Positions 1 to 10,500 of a DNA stretch of 64,000 bases are shown in pieces; the first letter of the stretch is position 1, and the number at the start of each line of letters is the position of its first letter. The notes under the pieces were generated by a model. That model saw only the letters and a program-made list of their open reading frames with translations, did no database searches and had not been told where the DNA came from. Made by a program: the position numbers and the translations under genes. The DNA comes from Liolophura sinensis. Its lineage: Eukaryota; Mollusca; Polyplacophora; Chitonida; Chitonidae. The stretch is from contig NC_088304.1 in assembly GCF_032854445.1 (NCBI RefSeq), positions 23,261,704 to 23,325,703 of the forward strand, written 5' to 3'.

Positions 1-297
1 AATATGAGAACAATTCTTCCACTCTCACTTTTTATGAGACCTTGATAACAATATCGTAAGTAGATGACGGCCATCAAAGTTCCTTTAACATAGTTCCTTG
101 AATACAACTTGTTTCGACCAATATGGCGCAGGTACATATTATTGTTCGCCATCAACCTGCAAAAAGTCGGTGATTTACGCCCAGAACTCCGGCGTGCCGT
201 GCCTATAAAACTGACGGCCGTCGTACAAGTGAAATATGGCCTAAAACAAGAACCAATTATAGTACCAGAAGATACGTAAAAAGTTGTGCTCTGTTAC

Positions 298-3200
298 CCG
301 CATCGACCATTTCTAGGACAATGGCCTTGACATCTTCGTCGCTCAGCCACGACTCCCCATTTTGAGCACGCTCCTCCTCCTGTTGGCGCAGCAAGTAGTC
401 AATCATCCCACGGGTCACCTCGGGGTCATAGGTCGCCTTACAGTACACAAGATTGTGAATAAACATTGGCGTATTCTGTTACAAATATGAGCATCAATAG
501 CGCATTCGATCATAAATTTGAGAAAAAAACTCAAACATGAGGTACAGCATATGTCGGCTGAAAGACTATTAAACACGTTTAAGGAAAGTAGGTCCAAACA
601 CTTTTGTAAAAATCTTTTTGAACCTAGTGTCAATACCATTTGAATCAGGCGTCACATCAGGTTTTTGCCATTTAACACACATACAGACTGCTAGAATTCA
701 TCATTCAAAATGTATACAAGCTGCATAGCGAACTATAACTGTATTTGCCCAGTCGGCCATGAGTGCATAGAGAAATGTAACTGTATCTGACCAGTCGACC
801 ATGAGAACATAGAGAACTATGACTGTATTTGCCCAGTCGACCATGAGAGCATAGAGAAATGTAACTGTATCTGACCAGTCGACCGTGAGAACATAGAGAA
901 CTATGACTGTATTTGCCCAGTCGACCATGAGAACATAGAGAACTATAACTGTATTTGCCCAGTTGACCATGGGAACATAGAGAACTATAACTGTGTTTGC
1001 CCAATTGACCATGAAGCGAACTGTTTCAAGCCAAAAATATGGACGTAAGGTCACTGATACCCTGTGGAAATCAACAGGCCATGGTAGAGTCGGAAATTTG
1101 GAAACTATTTCAGGGTATATAAATTGTATATTGTCCAGCGATAAGTACAAAATAAATAAAGAAATAACCAAGATTCAGCGGTTTAAAACATTTAGCCTAC
1201 CTTAGTTTCTTCATAGACGTCTTTCAGGAACTGCTCGGCGGCTTGACAGGTTTTCATGGTGTATTTTCCGGGTCCTATGGGTATGTACCGGAGAAAAGGA
1301 AATTTTGATAGTAGAAGGTTGTTGACAGGGGAGAAGGAGAGATTCCCTGCGTCTACGAACACACGGATATTTGCCAAGACTTTTGAATCGTAGTCGTACC
1401 GTTTACCTACGAGCTGAAAAAAATAGAATAAGAATGCCTAGGAACGCACGAATAGTGGTCAGGAATTTTTAATTGTTGTCAAATCATTTACCTTTTGGCT
1501 GGAAAGGAATAAAAATGTATGTCAACGCATGAATATAATTGACACGACCTAATTATGAATATTCTCACCTTTGACCTTTTGGCTGAGAAGAAATCGACGT
1601 GAAACAATAAAAATTCAATAATAATGTATATTCGCCAAGACCTATGACCAAAATCCGAGGCCGTAACTTACAGCAGAAATCAAACCGGAGTAACCAAAAA
1701 TGGGCATTGGATGAGAAGAAAAACCGGTTCTTTGGATGTATGGCTTTTTAAAAAACATCATATTTCAGAATGTGTTTTCACCAGATTTATTTTACGCTAT
1801 TGCGATTTGAGGACCATCTTTTAATAACTTTTGTTTATATTTATTAGTCTGTTTTGTGTTTTGTTAACTTTATCCGTGTTAATTTCGCGATCGATGAAAC
1901 AGCAGCTACAGCCCAAGAGTAACACAGCTTTGGGCCTTCGTTGAAGCAGAGTGGAAATCGTCATGGTGCGTATGATGAGAGTGCTGGCGTCAACACAAAG
2001 TACTTCTCTCGAGCGCCACGTTTTTGGTGAATGTGTATGTATGCTTGGAGTTTTACGTAAAACTTTTGTTGACCTCACAATTTTATGACCGGCCCGGATA
2101 GCACAGTTGGTAGAGCGTCCGCTTCGGGACCGGTAGATCCAGGATCAATCCTTGATCGAGTCACACCTAAGACTTTAAAAGAGGAAGTTGTAACTTCCTC
2201 GCTTGGCGTTCAGCATGAAGGGGATAGTGCAACGACTGGTTGACCCGTATCAGTATAATGGCTCGGGCGGGGCGCCTTACTTGCCTTCGGTAAGTCGTCT
2301 CAGTGAAGCAGCACTAAATAAAAGAGCAGTGGAAATCCGTCCTGCAACAAGGAGGCACATTACACGTACATGCACCCTAATGATTCCTTCGTCGTCATAT
2401 GACTGAAAAATTGTTGAGTACGACGTTAAACCCCAAGCACTCACTCACTCACTCACAATTTTATGACGACCACGAGTCATTCTAGGTGTACATATACTGT
2501 GTCTTCTTGGGGCGGGGCGAAAGTGTTGCCGCAACTAAAGTATCCAGCCGAATACTACAGAGATGACACCCCACTCAGTCATATTATACTGACAACGGAC
2601 CAACCAGCCCTGTTTCAGAGCTGTGCGCCAAGCAAGTCAGCAATAAGGACACCCCACTCAGTCACATTATACTGACAACGGGCCAACCAGCCTTGTTTCA
2701 GAGCTGTGCGCCAAGCAAGTCAGCAATGAGTACTCAAAAATTGTATCTGTTAATTTTAACCGAAAGTGTGTTGTCTGAGCGATGCAAGAATGTATTCTGT
2801 TATTTTAACACAATATTCTGTGATATTCAACATAACATTCTGTTAGTCTTATAGAACCTTCCTGCTAAATTAATAGAATATGTGTGTTATATTTAACAGC
2901 ATAATCTGGTGCAATAATAGAATACATTCTAGAATCACTCAAACAACAGAATTTCTGTTAAAATTAACTCATTTTTTTAGTGTACCAATTTTGTTTTGTA
3001 TGACCCAACTCGGGTTTGATCCCGGGTTTCTCCCCACTTGTTTTTTTGACCTATAATTCTGTCATGATGTTGTGAGGCGTGTACAATTTACCTGTTTTTT
3101 ACCCGTGCCCTGCAATCACCAATGACGTCTAATAAATTGTAGTTAACTTCACTTCGTCTTTCTCTGCCTAATTCTGCCATGATGTTATGGGGTGTGTACA

Positions 3201-4528
3201 ATTTACACATTTACATGAACAGTTAGAATGAAACGCTAAATTAACCCTCGCGCACACGGTAGTTTACATCGTCTAACAAAGTGTGTTTAACATCACCGCT
3301 TTTGCCTTGTCTAATTCTGATAAGGACATCGTTCTGGGTGGGAGTGGGGGGGGGGGGAGGCATCTAAGTTACTACTTTCTAATTCTTAACAGTTAGAACA
3401 AAACCGTAACTAAGGTAAACTGCTTACATCACACTCTGGTCGCTGCCCTGGTTTTACTCTCCAAGCTGGAATCTCGAATGTTGCTAAATTATTTCCTTAT
3501 GTGAGTATACCCGAGTGAGCTGCCAGGCTTCTGCAGGACGTCTGGATATGTTTGCACATTCCAATCCAACTCCCCCTGTTGAGACAGCTTTTGTCAGGTA
3601 ACTGACGGGGTGGGGTGGTTTTTGACCTTTTGTATCCACCAATAAATCTAACCCCCACATAAATATAAGTGAGGTACATGCAGACCAAATTTACGCGTTC
3701 AAACAGATATTTCTACATAGGTCAACAACCATAATTGATCTTACCTAATCGCAATACCAATTTTCAAAACAACAATGCAACCTCCGGATGGTCGTGGGTT
3801 TCCTCCGGGCTCTTCTCAGCTTCCTATTGCCATAATGCTGGCCGACGTCGTATGAGTGAAACATTCGTGAGTTTGGTATAAAGATCCAATCAAATAAATA
3901 AATAATAAATGAAACAAGGTTCAAGGCATAAGCATCAACCAAATAAATTGAATATAGTTATAAGAGGCTTGCTCACCAGCATGGCGAGAATGTTGGAGAG
4001 TGAGGGATAAATCACGTGGTCCAGATTCACTAACCCCTTATGACTCTCTAACCACTGTACCACATGGGACAATTCATCATGAATCACACTCTCCATCTCA
4101 TGAACCCCCTCCCCGTACATGTTCAGGATCTTGTGGATCAGCTTCCTCTTTTTGGACCAGACCGGAGTCGGTTCAGCGAACATGGTACTGTGATCATAGT
4201 TAGAACTGATAGAGAGCGCCTGCTGCCTGCCGGAGAAAATTAACCCTGTGGCTTGAGAAGCGAATGCCTCCCTCATCGCTTCGGCAGAGTTCAGGCCGAT
4301 GTTTCGATCCCCAAGCATGTTGATAGACACGACATCCCCGAACTTACGCGACAACTCCGACAGTAAAACGTGCGTGTCTCTGAAGAGGAGCCACGGGCTT
4401 CCGATGACTGGAAGACCCCAGGGTCCTGGTGGAAAGTTCGGAGGCGTCTTCGAGGATCTGATCTTGCCCCAAAGATACAAACAAGAGATAAAGAGAACGC
4501 CTAAGAGCAGCCAAGACATGAGCTCCAT
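298..4528 (-). CDS. Cytochrome P450, CYP2-type, first three coding exons (partial gene)
   Basis: Microsomal haem monooxygenase, N-terminal part. Exon 1 is 4528-3977 (184 codons, phase 0), exon 2 is 1413-1201 (71 codons, phase 0), exon 3 is about 436-298. Exon 1 shows a hydrophobic anchor at residues 4-20, a proline-rich hinge FPPGPWGLP at 32-40 and the C-helix WxxxR (W124, R128). Exon 2 opens with LVGKRYDYD, typical of the family. Exon 3 contains ATYDPEVTRGMIDYLL and ends within the I-helix at MVDAG, phase 1. The haem-binding cysteine and the rest lie left of the window. The acceptor of exon 3 is uncertain: AG before 436 gives a shorter join, AG before 475 a longer one. Family placement (CYP2 clan) follows from the hinge and exon-2 motifs; the exact subfamily is unknown. 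Confidence 0.88.
705..1016. repeat. 42-bp tandem repeat in a P450 intron
   Basis: About seven copies of a 42-bp unit lie between P450 exons 2 and 3. Two unit versions alternate: one has 'actatgactgtatttgccc', the other 'aatgtaactgtatctgacc'. Because 42 is a multiple of three, the minus strand stays open and reads a 14-residue repeat (VDWANTVIVLYVLM-like). It carries no recognisable domain and is taken as non-coding. Confidence 0.85.
2091..2457 (+). mobile_element. SINE1 (tRNA-Pro-derived), full length
   Basis: The head has an A box ('tagcacagttggtagagcg') and a degenerate B box. In the sister copy at 7303 the anticodon arm reads CGCTTCGGGAGCG, as in tRNA-Pro(CGG). It ends in a (CACT)n tail. 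The flanks carry a direct repeat AATTTTATGAC, the target-site duplication, which is still identical on both sides and so suggests a fairly recent insertion. Confidence 0.82.
2736..2988. mobile_element. MITE-like insertion with GTTAATTTTAAC-type ends
   Basis: An AT-rich segment of about 250 bp interrupts SINE3. Its left end has CTCAAAAATTGTATCTGTTA and its right end, reversed, has CACTAAAAAAATGAGTTA; both continue into AATTTTAAC. The SINE3 sequence resumes with a shared TA or GTAC at the junction, suggesting a mariner-type non-autonomous element. Confidence 0.5.
3770..3909 (+). mobile_element. SINE2 fragment, 5'-truncated
   Basis: Matches the 3' half of SINE2 ('cggatggtcgtgggtttcct') and ends in an AAAT-rich tail, just upstream of P450 exon 1's donor in intron 1. 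Confidence 0.8.
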
Positions 4529-4576
4529 GGTTGTATCCTCAGTCGCCTTCCTTCTTCACTGGAGAGACGAAGTGAT

Positions 4577-4585
4577 CTATATATT
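4577..4585 (-). promoter_or_regulatory. Candidate TATA box of the P450 gene
   Basis: On the minus strand AATATATAG lies about 50 bases upstream of the P450 start codon. This fits a TATA box with a short 5' leader. It is based on motif and position only. Confidence 0.35.
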
Positions 4586-5028
4586 GCGTTTCAAAGCCAA
4601 CACCGAATTCACTATGTACTACCTCTCTCTCCCTAGCCCTGAATATTCAGTCCTGCTACATGTATACGCGTATCTTAATGTATGTCACTGCCCAGTTATT
4701 ACGCATAATATCAACCCTCAGATTCGCTATAGACATCAAGCTGTGACCTAGATATAGCTGTACTGAGAGAGACGAAAAAGCTGTTGTAGTTTCCGCCAAT
4801 TTAGTATATAATTTTTTTCCTCTTGACCATGCCTGACCATGCGCAGATCTGTTCGCCGGTATAGTGACATTTTACAATTGCAATGTCGTGTTATCAAATA
4901 GAACAAACACTACAGAACGACGATATTCTACATACAAATATGGCGGTGCTCCCAACTTTAATGTCATAAGAAGAAATTTGTAGATATCAGACATCAGGAG
5001 ATATTTAAGACGTTGTTTCCACAACAGG

Positions 5029-5155
5029 GCTCGGTTTCACGAAGCACTCTTAACTTTATGTTCACTTAACTACCACGGCAACCAGTACGTTAGGCAGTAC
5101 GTCGTCTTAGCAGTTGCTAACTAGTAACGCGAAGAGAACTTCGTGAAACGGGGCC
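5029..5155. mobile_element. Short palindromic MITE
   Basis: The ends are inverted: left GGCTCGGTTTCACGAAG, right (reversed) GGCCCCGTTTCACGAAG, enclosing about 95 bp. Small foldback elements with GTTTCACGAAG-like ends are common in animal genomes. Confidence 0.6.
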
Positions 5156-5385
5156 GTGATCTGGTTAAAACAAGGCGTGAACTCAGCAGATGTTTGATAA
5201 GATTCATCGAACGGATGATATGGATAAACACTAAGTTATACTGTTATGCGACGATTACGACCATGTGATGTCTGGTTGCAGGCGGGGGACATAGGTATTG
5301 TAAGCTTTATTTGAAGAAGGTGATATCTGTACAGAACATTTTCTCTTTATTTGTTCTGTTTATTTAATTCATGTTTTGTAAATTA

Positions 5386-5592
5386 CTGAAGAATATTTCA
5401 CTTATACGACGGCGGCCATGCAGCATTATGGTGGAAGGAAACTGGACACAACCCCGAGGAGGGCTACCACCACCTCATCTGGTTGCTGGCAGGTCTTATC
5501 ACGTACGACCGGAAAGGAAGCAAGCATGAGCTGGACTTGAACTGACAGCGATCGAATTTGTGAGAGCATACTAACCACTAGGCTACTCTTAA
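5386..5592 (-). mobile_element. SINE2 copy
   Basis: Minus orientation. It runs from 'aagaatatttcacttatacg' to the degenerate tRNA head near 5590 and is moderately diverged. Confidence 0.75.
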
Positions 5593-5790
5593 AAGAGGTC
5601 TACTCAAATCGAGGGATTTACCTCGAATGGGAAGGTAGTTTTGAAAGCTACTGGAAATTCGCTTCAAATGGTGGAAATTTAGGTGGCTGAACATGTGAGC
5701 GTAGAGTATAAGTGCATGAGTTGCATTCTAGAAAGTTATCAGTGGAAAATATGACACTTTTGTCATTTGGAAGTAGGATTAAGTGAATAG

Positions 5791-6345
5791 AATTTGATTG
5801 GTGTTTTACGCCGTACTCAAGAATATTTCACTTATACGATGGCGTCCATCATTGTGGTGGGAGGAAACCGGGCACAGCCCGGGGGAAACCCACTGCCATC
5901 CGCAGGTTGCTAGTTACCATTCCACGTACGGCTGGAGTGAGTGCGTGCTTGGGGTTTAACGTCGTACTTAACAATTTTTCAGTCATATGACGGCGAAGGA
6001 ATCCTTAGAGTGCATTTAATGTACCTCCTTGTTGAGGACGGATTTCCACCGCTCTTTTAACTAGTGCTGCTTCACGGAGATGCATTACCGAAGGCAAGTA
6101 AGCTGCATCGCCCGAGCCATTATACTGATACGGGTCAACCAGTCGTTGCACTATCCCCTTCATGCTGAACGCCAAACAAGGAAGTTACAACTTCCTCTTT
6201 TAAAGTCTCAGGTGTGACTCGACCCGGAGCTGACCCTGGATCTACTGCTCCCACAGCGGACGCTGTCCCAACTGTGCTATCGGGGCCAGTCGGCCGGAGA
6301 GCAAGGCAGCATGAACTGGACTTGAACTCAGCGACCGTCTGAGCG
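5791..6345 (-). mobile_element. SINE2 copy interrupted by SINE1
   Basis: The two halves, 5791-5937 and 6289-6345, are contiguous in intact SINE2 copies. They are separated by the SINE1 at 5938-6288. The duplicated target is CGGCTGGA (5929-5936) versus CGGCCGGA (6291-6298). Confidence 0.8.
5938..6288 (-). mobile_element. SINE1 copy nested in SINE2
   Basis: Minus orientation. The tail (GAGTGAGTG on plus) is at 5938 and the tRNA-like head ('gtgctatcggggcc') near 6285. It is nearly full length. Confidence 0.82.
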
Positions 6346-6999
6346 TCTCAGATACATTTTTAGATATAGACACTTTATATACTAGCATGGTACACGCTTC
6401 TCATACTGCTTTCACTCATTCGCCTAGAACATTCCTTTCAATGAGTATTTCCAACTTCATTTGAGTTCTTAGTTCTTTAGTACCAATGGTTGTGTTAAAC
6501 GTCGTTTTGCGAATTGACCTTTCGATCACTGACCTTGAAGATCTAAAATACTTTCATATATCTTTTCAGATTTTTTAACCTGTGTTGAAAGGCATCCAAA
6601 TATTTGAATACTGTGGTTGGCTTTATGAGCCATACTGTCGTATTATAGGAAATCTGACATCACCTTTTTCCCTGATGTTGACCAGAAGGAAGGAATTTTT
6701 GGGAAGTTGAGTGTTGAATAACCTTTCTGTGACGTCAGAGTTCCTAAAATCTGATTATATGGTCCACCTTAGAAAAATCCTTCACAAAAATCTCTAAAAA
6801 ATTAGTGAAAGTATATGCATGCATAAGTTGTCTATTTAGTGATGCTTACTATTTCCTTTAACATCAATGAGCAACGTACTGATTTTTGCAAACCATTATT
6901 TGTCTGCCATTTGACCCACTACCAGTAATTAAAGGACTGCATCACACACCGCTTATGAATTGGCCAGAGAGTAGCCACTCTTTATTTTCTTCTGGCGAC

Positions 7000-7162
7000 A
7001 GCTCATCCTGGCTTCCTCTCCGATCGTATATGGGAAGGCCTGCTAACAACCTGCGGATGGTCGTGGGTTTCCCCTCAGGCTCCTCCGATTTTTAATGCTG
7101 GCCACAGTCGTATAACTGAAATCCTCTTAAGTACGACGTAAAACACCAATACAAAAAATAAT
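7000..7162 (+). mobile_element. SINE2 fragment, 5'-truncated
   Basis: Plus orientation. It contains 'acctgcggatggtcgtgggt' and ends with the shared 3' domain and an A-rich tail. Confidence 0.75.
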
Positions 7163-7302
7163 AAATTTTTTTTCTGGCGACCGCTATCCGTGTATATCCT
7201 GCTATAATAGTCCAAATGCCTGACCAGATTGACACGGTATGTTGTCAGGACAGGGGTGGTAACAAGGGTCGAGAGACTAGACTACTTCTATACGAACTAG
7301 AC

Positions 7303-7617
7303 CGGCCTCGATGGCTCAGCTGGTAGAGCGTCCGCTTCGGGAGCGGTAGATTCAGGGTCAATCCTGGGTCGGGTCATATCTACTTACGACCCTTAAAGGG
7401 GACGACGCAACGACTTGTTGTCCTGTGTCAGTATGATGGCTCGGGTGGGCAGCTTACATTTGTCTTAGGGAAGTCGTCTCTGTGAAGCAGCACGAGATAA
7501 AAGGGCGGTGAAAATCCGTTCTGCAACAAGGAGGCATCATTACACGTAATTGCACTCTAAGAACTCGTCGTCATATGACTGGAAAATTGGTAAGTACGAC
7601 GTTAACCTCACTCAATC
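7303..7617 (+). mobile_element. SINE1 copy
   Basis: The head has A box TGGCTCAGCTGG, anticodon arm CGCTTCGGGAGCG and B box GGGTCAATCC, best matching tRNA-Pro(CGG). The body and 3' domain match the copies at 2091 and 5938, with a CACT-type tail. It is a SINE head, not a functional tRNA gene: the 3' half of the acceptor stem is absent. Confidence 0.82.
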
Positions 7618-8210
7618 ACTCTATACTTAAGAAATAATGTTCGCGTCAGGGTAGTCTAACGGTAGTTTTACATCAAATCGATGGGGAAGAGCTTATATTT
7701 TAGGTCGAAGGCGGTGGTGGTGTCTAAACTTCATCCACATTCAGCGCGTTTAGATCTTAACGATTACAGGTGTTCGTACAGGCTGCCTTGGCTAACGACC
7801 TTGCATGTTTGTACAGGATACATAATTACTCTGTACAATTGTCTGTATTTACTCAGGTAGGCATAAAGGGGGTCATATGACTCAAGACATTACAGGCTAG
7901 TTGTAAATCCTGCTTCCTGCAGCTCCTGCGTTCGGGCAAGCGCGAAGCACTATATGCCACTTATTACCACATGTAGCCCCGCACTGGATAAATAGTTTTG
8001 ACGGGGCAGCCCCCGCTCTGACCTTAAGCTATATTTCGCCCACAGCTCTAGTCTGGGACGGCTTAACCTAGACATTTTGAATAGCATGGCAGCTGCGACA
8101 TATATTAAGACCTGAGTTAAACGGAATATCCAGGGTCTAGTCAGCCAGCAAGAGCAGCTACACTCGTACGCGTTTGTTTTAAAACAGAAAATCTAGACCT
8201 CCTCGCGCCT

Positions 8211-8463
8211 GGGGCTTCCGTAGCTCAGTTGGTTAGCGCGCTAGCGCAGCGTAATCACTCAGGAGCCTCTCACCAATGTGGTCGCTGTGAGTTAAAGTGC
8301 TGGCTTCCTCTCCGGCCAGTAAGTCGGAAGGTTTTCCCGCAACCTGCAGATGGTCGTGGGTTTCCCCCGGGCTCTACCCGGTTTCCTCCCACCACCACGC
8401 TAGCCGCCATCGTATAAGTGAAATTTTCTTGAGTACGGCGTAAAACATCAATCAAAAAAATAA
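8211..8463 (+). mobile_element. SINE2, nearly full length
   Basis: The tRNA-like head is 'gtagctcagttggttagcgc' and a B-box-like motif follows. The middle region 'gcagatggtcgtgggtttcc' leads to the shared 3' domain and an AAAT-type tail. It ends about 50 bp before the P450 pseudogene start. Confidence 0.85.
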
Positions 8464-8511
8464 ATCTCCTCGTAACTTCAGCAAAGAAGGGAGGCGGCTG
8501 AAGATACAAGC

Positions 8512-9556
8512 ATGGAGCTGATGTCACGGGTGCTTTTAGGCCTTCTCTTCCTCTCATTGGGACAAGATCAGGTCCTCGGAGACGCCTCCGAACTTTCCAC
8601 CAAGACCTTGGGGTCTTCCCCTTATCGGAAGCCCGTGGCTTCTCTTCAGAGACACGCACGTCCCGCTGGCAGAGTTGTCGCGTAAGTTCGGGGATGGCGT
8701 GTCTGTCAATATGCTTGGGGATTGAACCATCGGCCTGAACTCTGCCAAAGTGATCAGGAAGGCATTCGCTTCCAAGGCCACAGGGTTAATGCTCACTCGT
8801 AGAATTCTCCGTGTATCAGATACGCCATTATCTTTGCTTTCACAAAAACCCACATGCTCTTTATTCTCCCTCATACCAGTATGACCGTGGGAAACGAGAA
8901 GTAAGCCAAATGTATGACTTCGCAAAATAAAGAGTTCTTCACCTTGGCATCAAGATATTTGTTATCACCATGCTTGGTTTTGCGTGGTGGAAATTGAAAT
9001 TTTGACGCAATTGTCTTAAGACAGCATTGATAAGGTGGTCACAATTTTAATTTGCAGGGTTCAAAATTAAGCTCTAAAACCATATTTCAAAGATTGACCG
9101 ACGTCAGAACTGGCTCTGTGGAATCGACCCAAGGACTGCTTAATTGTCTAGCTCTTATTCCTAGTCTGGTGTTTAATATACTGGAATACCTTATTTTCTT
9201 CAGCTAAAACGTCTTCTAAGGTCTTGACCAATATTCGTGTGTTCGTATACATTTTCCTTCCACCTTCTTTCACCTAAAAGGTCATCGTTACGACTACAAC
9301 TCTTGTTCTTATTCTTGTGTTTAATATATACATTCACCTTCCTGCTTTCACGTAAAAGGCCATGGCCATACAAAGGTCTTGGCCACTATTCACAGATTCT
9401 GGTAACAAGTCGTCCTTCACAGTCAACAACCTTCTGCTGCCCAAGTTTCCTTTCCTGCAGTATGTCTCCACAAAACCCAGAATACATGAATCACAAATGC
9501 CAAGCTGTTAATCAGTTTATGAAAGACTTCTTTGAAGAATCAAAAGTAAATCTAGT
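8512..9556 (+). pseudogene. Decayed inverted copy of the P450 gene (exons 1 and 2)
   Basis: The copy of exon 1 starts at ATG 8512 with MELMS and can be followed for about 290 bp. Frameshifts begin by codon 14 and the frame closes at a TGA near 8724. The 5' leader matches the functional gene as well ('aggcggctgaagatacaagc'). Exon-2 remnants lie at about 9205-9310 and 9385-9556, including LLPKFPFLQYV and a KCQAVNQFMKDFFEESK segment parallel to the functional gene's KTCQAAEQFLKDVYEETK, in different frames. Parts of exon 2 are repeated and scrambled. No exon 3 was found. Orientation is opposite to the functional gene, so the pair arose as an inverted duplication. No function is expected. Confidence 0.85.
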
Positions 9557-10145
9557 GGCACACTTGAATATACAATGTATATATCCATCGATAATGTATC
9601 CCATAGGAAGTTTAAAAAGTTTTTTTTTTTTGGGACCATATTTGAAGTCAATATTTTGATTTTGAAGTCAACTTGTCACCAAAAGAGTCACGTCCTGGGC
9701 CCGGTTGTTCAAAACTGGTTCAAAAAACTTAATACCAGATATAACTTTAAGCCAAATCTTCAAGTTTGAACAGTCTGAACAAAATTGTGCACCAGTATAG
9801 TAAATGATGTACTTTGACTTTGGCTGATGAGTTTGGCTAAAATTTTACATAAAATATGACTGAATTCCAGTATTAGCTAATACACATTAAAACAACTGAG
9901 CCCTTTAGCATCAAGAAAGCTGACAGTGCAAGTCTACAAACCAGCCTGAACTCAATTTTTGCTCCACTTTTATCAGATACGCCATTGCCTTTGCTTTCAC
10001 AAAAGCCCATATGCTGTTTATTCTCCAACATACCAGTATGATCGTGGGAAACGCCAAGTAAGCCAAATGTATGTAAATGGCTCAAAAATCAGCTCTAAAA
10101 TCATATTTCAATTTTGACCGACGTCAGAACGGGCTCTGTGGAAAC
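8808..10145. repeat. Duplicated segment around the P450 pseudogene
   Basis: Sequence at 8808-8930 plus 9058-9125 ('tcagatacgccattatcttt', 'gattgaccgacgtcagaact') recurs as one block at about 9975-10145 with the 127-bp middle missing. A local segmental duplication followed by deletion explains it. Confidence 0.7.
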
Positions 10146-10424
10146 CAAGCAGTGCTCCATTGTTTTGTCGTGTTCAATTTATTATGCTGCGTTTTTCAGA
10201 AGCCCTTTGGGTAAGATCATGTTGCAATCTCTGTAATTAGGCGAAGTACCTAAATCAGGACACAAATCGTTAAAGACCATTGTTTCTTTTATGAATTTTA
10301 TAAACATGCTTGGTTTCTTTTTAACTACTGTATATTAAGAGTTAGAACAAGAAAACACGCTGGTACTGTAATGTTGAACTTGTACTTACAAAGTTGTGTA
10401 CTGTCAGGGGACCTATAATCACCA

Positions 10425-10500
10425 TCATCTGTTGGTTGCTATCAGATCTTCCCAGGTACGACCGGAGAGGAAGCTGCATGAGCTGGACATGGAGATGAAC
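10425..10500 (-). mobile_element. SINE2 fragment
   Basis: A short minus-oriented piece containing 'gtacgaccggagaggaagct' and 'gcatgagctggac' from the SINE2 middle region. Confidence 0.55.

Larger units (their letters stand above)
2036..3040 (-). mobile_element. SINE3 copy broken by two later insertions
   Basis: Minus-oriented tRNA-type SINE. Its 3' domain begins near 2036 ('atgcttggagttttacg') and its head lies near 3000-3040 ('tatgacccaactcgggtttg', 'atcccgggtt'). It matches the uninterrupted copy at 16735-17035. A SINE1 at 2091-2457 and a small inverted-repeat element at about 2736-2988 split it. Within it, an 83-bp segment is duplicated in tandem (starts 2565 and 2648). Confidence 0.7.
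4600..8210. other. Intergenic region between the P450 gene and its pseudogene
   Basis: I see no credible coding exon here. The region holds several SINE copies (listed separately), a short palindromic element near 5029-5155 and low-complexity AT-rich sequence. Open frames in it are short and fall largely inside SINEs. Confidence 0.6.

Noticed and set aside
7303-7375. tRNA-Pro-like sequence as a real tRNA gene (also at 2091)
   Set aside because: The acceptor stem does not close, a SINE body follows, and the same head recurs in several copies.
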